A DNA stretch of 40,663 nt from Microcaldota archaeon (GTDB lineage: Archaea > Micrarchaeota > Micrarchaeia > Micrarchaeales > Micrarchaeaceae). The notes beneath the pieces were generated by a model. It was not told the DNA's origin and searched no databases. It saw only the letters and a program-made list of their open reading frames with translations. This document shows positions 36,444 to 40,663 of the stretch, in pieces. Numbering within the stretch: position 1 is the first letter of the stretch; each line of letters begins with the position of its first letter. A program made the position numbers and the translations under genes. The stretch covers positions 1 through 40,663 of the forward strand of contig JAKABJ010000003.1 in assembly GCA_021801905.1 (NCBI GenBank). Reading direction: 5' to 3'.

Positions 36444-37730
36444 ATGCGCACTCATTATGTCTCTGAGATAGGCCCGGAATTGGCTGGCAGAGAAGTCGTG
36501 CTTGCCGGATGGGTTCATGAGGTGCGCGAAACCAGCAAGATAACCTTCCTTATCTTGAGGGATATAACCGGAACCATACAGATAATAGGCAAAGAGGGAG
36601 AAGTTGGCCCTTCGATAATAAAAGCCCTTTCGCTTCCTAAAGAGAGTGTAATTATTATAAAAGGAAAGGTAAAAGCCAGCAAGGAAGCAAAGAAAGGGGT
36701 TGAGATAATTCCTGATGAGATATCCAATCTCAATCCATTGTCTTCCAGCATTCCATTTGAAGTAACTGGGAAAGTGCCAGCCGAAATCGACGTGAGGCTG
36801 AACAACAGGCATATAGACATGCGTAGAAAAGAGACGCTTGCAATCTTCAAGATAGAATCTACGGTCCTGAATGCATTTGCATCTTTTTTCTCTAAAAAAG
36901 GATTTATGCAGATAAGGACGCCATCAATAATATCTGAGGCGAGCGAAGGGGGCGCTGACCTGTTCTCGGTAAAATACTTTGAGCGCGAAGCATACCTTGC
37001 GCAGTCCCCGCAGCTCTACAAGCAGCTTGCCATAATCGGCGGCTTCGACAGAGTCTTCATGATAACCCCGGTATTCAGGGCTGAGAAATCCAATACAGTA
37101 TACCATACAACAGAGTGCACCCAGATGGATATAGAGATGGGATTTGCAGATCACAACGATGCAATTAAGCATCTTTCATCATGTTTTACCGCAGTTCTCA
37201 AAGAGGTAAAGAAAAGGAATAAGGGAGAGCTGGAAGTACTCGGCCTTGAGCTTGAAGTGCCAAAAGTTAAAACTGTAACTTATTCTAATGTAATCAAAAG
37301 GCTGAAGGAAAAAGGGCATCTCATCGCACATGGGGATGATTTCTCAAAAGAGCATGAAAAGGCGATACAGCAGGAGTTTGGCAACGCAGTAATAATAAAA
37401 GATTATCCTACTCAGGTCAGGGCGTTTTACTCTATGCCTAAGGAGAAAGATCCGAAGCTATGCAATAGCTTTGACCTTATATACAATGGATTTGAAATAT
37501 CGAGCGGCGCCCAGAGAATACACAAAGCAGACCTTCTTGCAGATGCGATTAAAAATAAAGGGCTGGATCCCTCAAAATTTGAGTTCTATATAAATGCATT
37601 TAGGACAGGTGCGCCTCCACACGCTGGATGGAGCATAGGCCTGGAGAGGTTTGTGATGTGCATTACCAAGTCCACAAATATACGCGAGGCATCTCTTTTC
37701 CCAAGAGACAGAAAACGCCTTACACCATAA
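36444..37730 (+). CDS. aspS: aspartyl/asparaginyl-tRNA synthetase (archaeal AspRS type)
   Basis: VVLAGWVHEVRETSKITFLILRDITGTIQ, FFSKKGFMQIRTPSII, YLAQSPQLYKQLAIIGGFDRVFMITPVFRAEKS, PPHAGWSIGLERFVM. Confidence 0.92.
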   Translation: MRTHYVSEIGPELAGREVVLAGWVHEVRETSKITFLILRDITGTIQIIGKEGEVGPSIIKALSLPKESVIIIKGKVKASKEAKKGVEIIPDEISNLNPLSSSIPFEVTGKVPAEIDVRLNNRHIDMRRKETLAIFKIESTVLNAFASFFSKKGFMQIRTPSIISEASEGGADLFSVKYFEREAYLAQSPQLYKQLAIIGGFDRVFMITPVFRAEKSNTVYHTTECTQMDIEMGFADHNDAIKHLSSCFTAVLKEVKKRNKGELEVLGLELEVPKVKTVTYSNVIKRLKEKGHLIAHGDDFSKEHEKAIQQEFGNAVIIKDYPTQVRAFYSMPKEKDPKLCNSFDLIYNGFEISSGAQRIHKADLLADAIKNKGLDPSKFEFYINAFRTGAPPHAGWSIGLERFVMCITKSTNIREASLFPRDRKRLTP

Positions 37731-37737
37731 GGATAAT

Positions 37738-38721
37738 ATGGCAATATACAGCATAACGCACATAAAAGACATAGATGGAATGGCAAGCTCTGCCCTTCTG
37801 ATGAAAAATTTCGGCATCAAGCCGAACAATATTTTTTTCTTCGATTATTCAGATCAGATATTCTCTGAGATGAAAAAAGAGATTATTTCAAGAAAACCAA
37901 AAAAATCCCTTTTCATATTTTCTGATGTAGGGATGAATTTATCGCTAGTTAAAAAATCCGAAAAGCTGGCCGCCTTTTTGAAAAGAAATGGCAACTCAAT
38001 AATGTGGCTAGACCATCACGTCTGGAATGACGATTATATAACCACATTATCTAAATATGCTAGCCTGATGATAGTTGGCGAAAACAAATATTGCTGCGGC
38101 ACCGACATCGTCTACAAGCTTTTATGCAATAAAGATCCAGAATCGAAAAGGCTTGTTGAGCTTACCCACGTATCAGACCTGCATCTCAAGCCTAAAAACA
38201 AAGCGCAGCTTAAGATGCTGGAGCGCTATGGGTTTGGCATAAAATACCTAAACATGCAAAAAGCAGAGATTAGGAATGCCAAGCTACGCAGGCTGATATG
38301 CCATCTTTCAAAAGGCGAAATAGACAACATTATGATAAGGAAATGCTGCACAACATACAAGAAAATATTAAAAAAGTCATTGAAGATCCTTGATGCTAGT
38401 GCACAGGTGATAGAAACAAAGAAAGCAAAAATCGCTCTCGGATTTGCTCCTGAGATTCAGAGCACACTTGCAGCTTATAGGCTAATCCATAAAAAAAGAG
38501 CAGATATTGGTGCATACATAAATACAAAAGAAGGATCAGGGGCTTTATCCTGCTCACTCAGGAGCATAGGCAAGACCAACTGCCTTTATATCTCAGAGAG
38601 GTTTGGAGGCGGAGGGCATCCGCATGCATGCGCATTTAAAATTCCAAAAAGATATGACATAAGCACTGAAAAAGGAAAGGCTGCATTTATAAAGAAATTT
38701 GCAGAGATTGCTGCAAGCTGA
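37738..38721 (+). CDS. DHH family phosphoesterase
   Basis: ITHIKDIDGMASSALL, IMWLDHHVW, CCGTDIVYKLL, RFGGGGHPHACAFKI (DHHA1). Confidence 0.9.
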   Translation: MAIYSITHIKDIDGMASSALLMKNFGIKPNNIFFFDYSDQIFSEMKKEIISRKPKKSLFIFSDVGMNLSLVKKSEKLAAFLKRNGNSIMWLDHHVWNDDYITTLSKYASLMIVGENKYCCGTDIVYKLLCNKDPESKRLVELTHVSDLHLKPKNKAQLKMLERYGFGIKYLNMQKAEIRNAKLRRLICHLSKGEIDNIMIRKCCTTYKKILKKSLKILDASAQVIETKKAKIALGFAPEIQSTLAAYRLIHKKRADIGAYINTKEGSGALSCSLRSIGKTNCLYISERFGGGGHPHACAFKIPKRYDISTEKGKAAFIKKFAEIAAS

Positions 38722-38723
38722 AT

Positions 38724-39962
38724 CTATTCTATGAGGCCATAGCCAGCAAGGCGCCATCTTTTAGATGCGTTCCTGAGTACGGCTATCCTGACTCCTTTTT
38801 CCGCGCAGACAGGATTTTTAAGCTCTACCTCCAGGCTGCTTTTCTTTATGGCCTTTGCATAGCCTATTACCGTGGCGGTTCCTATGCCCATAAGCAGAAG
38901 TTCGTTCTCCTTTATTTTCTGAGAGGGTATGTCTTTCCTTTCAATGGGATAATATGTGACCTTTAGCTTGGCAGAGCTCTCTGGAAGCTTCCCAACGTGG
39001 CCAACAAGATTTCCCACAAGGCTGTCAGACTTAGTAAAAGCCGGGTCTATCTCTGTCGATATTCCTATAAGCCCTCCAGGCATCGCCTTTTCCATCATGT
39101 CATAGCCGTTGCTTATCCCTGTTATTACTGTGATGATATTCTTGTAGGACTGCTTCTTAGAGCCCGGTTCCTCAAAGTCTGCTCCGGGCCTGAGCTCAAT
39201 TCTGTCTCCAAGTTTCAGTATTCCTTTCTTCAAAGATCCGCCTATTACCCCTCCTGAAAAATTAGACAGCTTGCTGCCTGGCTTGTTTATGTCAAAAGAC
39301 CTTACAACATACATGATCGGATCTGCTTCAAGATCTCTTTCGGGTTTAGGAAGCTCTGTTATCATCTCAAGCAATACATCTACATTTACGCCCTGGTTAG
39401 TCATGACAGGTATTACCGGAGCATTCTCTATTGAGCTTCCCTTAACAAATTCTTTTATCTGCTTGTAATGCTTTATTGCGCCCTCCTTTCCTACAATATC
39501 CACTTTACTCTGGACTATTATCACGTTCTTTATCCCAAGCAGGTTTATTATCATAAGGTGCTCTCTTGTCTGCTGCATTGGGCAAGGCTCGTTTGCAGCT
39601 ATTACAAAAAGTATTGCATCTATAACGCTTGAGCCTGCTATTGCAGTTGCCATAAGGGTTTCGTGCCCCGGCGCATCGAGCAGAGATATTCTCATAAGAG
39701 GTATTGAGGCAGAGCCGCAGTTTTTGCATTTTTCTTCCGTAGTGTATGCTGCAGCCCCTTCGCATTTAGGGCACTTCCTTATTATGGCATCAGCATAGCC
39801 CAGTTTAATAGTCATATTCCTCTTAAGGCTTTCACTGTGCTTGTCAGTCCAGATGTGAGTTATGGCTCTTGTCAAAGAGGTCTTGCCGTGGTCTATATGG
39901 CCGAGCGTGCCTATGTTCATTATGCTTTGCTTTATATCAGTTGCTTCCAATTTACCACTCAT
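38724..39962 (-). CDS. eif2g: translation initiation factor aIF2 subunit gamma
   Basis: GTLGHIDHGKTSLTRAI, LLDAPGHETLMATAIAGSSVIDAILFVIAANEPCPMQQTREHL, CPKCEGAAAYTTEEKCKNCG zinc knuckle. Confidence 0.95.
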   Translation of the reverse strand: MSGKLEATDIKQSIMNIGTLGHIDHGKTSLTRAITHIWTDKHSESLKRNMTIKLGYADAIIRKCPKCEGAAAYTTEEKCKNCGSASIPLMRISLLDAPGHETLMATAIAGSSVIDAILFVIAANEPCPMQQTREHLMIINLLGIKNVIIVQSKVDIVGKEGAIKHYKQIKEFVKGSSIENAPVIPVMTNQGVNVDVLLEMITELPKPERDLEADPIMYVVRSFDINKPGSKLSNFSGGVIGGSLKKGILKLGDRIELRPGADFEEPGSKKQSYKNIITVITGISNGYDMMEKAMPGGLIGISTEIDPAFTKSDSLVGNLVGHVGKLPESSAKLKVTYYPIERKDIPSQKIKENELLLMGIGTATVIGYAKAIKKSSLEVELKNPVCAEKGVRIAVLRNASKRWRLAGYGLIE

Positions 39963-40360
39963 GCGGCAGTCTCAGGGGCCTTTGAACCATCTGCGCCCTT
40001 AGGGAAGATTTCAGATGGGTCTTTTGAGCCATATTCAACTATCACAGTATTGAGCTGCTCCACATCTTGGTTTATCGTATTTCCCCTTATCATATTTCTG
40101 GTAAATATCCCTTTTGATTTTCCAGACCTGTTAGCGCGCTTAAAGATATGGGTCTTTATGCTCCCCTGTATGCTTTTATGAAGAGGGAATCCACTGTTGT
40201 CGCTTCCCCCAGTAATCTTTAATTTATAACCTGCCAATCCTACGATGCTTCCGTCAATAGTATCGCCTATCTTGTAATTAAGTACAAGCCCTACCTTGTC
40301 TTTCGGTAGGTCTACCTGCGCACTTCTTCCGCTCTTTGGGTCAGAATAAATTATCTTCAT
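39959..40360 (-). CDS. rps6e: 30S ribosomal protein S6e
   Basis: MKIIYSDPKSGRSAQVDL...LAGYKLKITGGSDNSGFPLHKSIQGSIK...KGIFTRNMIRGNTI. Confidence 0.92.
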   Translation of the reverse strand: MKIIYSDPKSGRSAQVDLPKDKVGLVLNYKIGDTIDGSIVGLAGYKLKITGGSDNSGFPLHKSIQGSIKTHIFKRANRSGKSKGIFTRNMIRGNTINQDVEQLNTVIVEYGSKDPSEIFPKGADGSKAPETAA

Positions 40361-40495
40361 TTAATTACCTTGCAAAACAGGAAAAGTCCGTTTGCTCAGA
40401 TTTAGTTATGCGCTAAAGTAATAAAAAGGTTTTCTGAATGGCGTAATATGAGTTCGCACGGCAGGTTTCAATTTATTATTCAAATCCTGCGCTTT

Positions 40496-40624
40496 TTATC
40501 TCTTCTGCAGTCTGCGCAGCCTTCTTACTCTCCTTGCCTTTACCCTGTTAAATTTTGATGTTCTCATATTTATCATCTGCATCTCTCTTTTACGAAGAAG
40601 CCTTTTATAGCTTTCCTTAAACAT
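40496..40624 (-). CDS. putative small very basic protein (42 aa)
   Basis: MFKESYKRLLRKREMQMINMRTSKFNRVKARRVRRLRRLQKR on the minus strand upstream of S6e; composition only. Confidence 0.3.
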   Translation of the reverse strand: MFKESYKRLLRKREMQMINMRTSKFNRVKARRVRRLRRLQKR

Positions 40625-40663
40625 GCTTTGTAGTTTGATCAGCTTTTTGTATTATTATTTCAG

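Noticed and set aside
1-40663. CRISPR array
   Set aside because: No regularly spaced direct repeats or cas genes seen by eye

Overview
This window looks like a compact archaeal chromosome segment, probably DPANN and ARMAN/Micrarchaeota-like. That placement is an inference from class III signal peptides of the KAQSAMEYLMTYGWA type, AGCCTTTTWA BRE/TATA-like promoters, AGGTGA Shine-Dalgarno sites and archaeal informational genes. Recognisable content includes the DNA ligase C-terminus, a DGGGP-type reductase, an AAA ATPase with TPR repeats, RNase HI, TrpRS, L40e, a long HMG-CoA synthase, a Hef-like helicase, Hjc, archaeal DnaG, two ABC transporter modules, a tandem Alba protein, an Asp/Asn-tRNA synthetase, a DHH phosphoesterase, aIF2-gamma and S6e. 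There are five tRNAs (His, Ile, intron-containing Thr, Gly, Phe). I see no CRISPR array and no convincing IS element. The most interesting signal is a pair of paralogous double-Lrp-like winged-helix proteins (5102-6424 and 21618-22955). Each converges with a tiny putative transcription unit encoding a Gly-Gly-containing micropeptide (MGGGDPKPT and MMIKMVYAMGGEGN), and each has repeated or palindromic putative operators upstream. A third small-ORF cluster lies beside the second regulator. Other notable items are a degenerate VirB11/PilT-like ATPase, a prepilin-LamG protein with an N-terminal extension, a tandem Alba, a helicase-only Hef, a TPR-AAA fusion, imperfect repeats flanking an unknown gene, and a PadR-led ABC operon with tandem operator-like repeats. 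All calls were made by eye from the sequence and supplied ORFs; no search was run.
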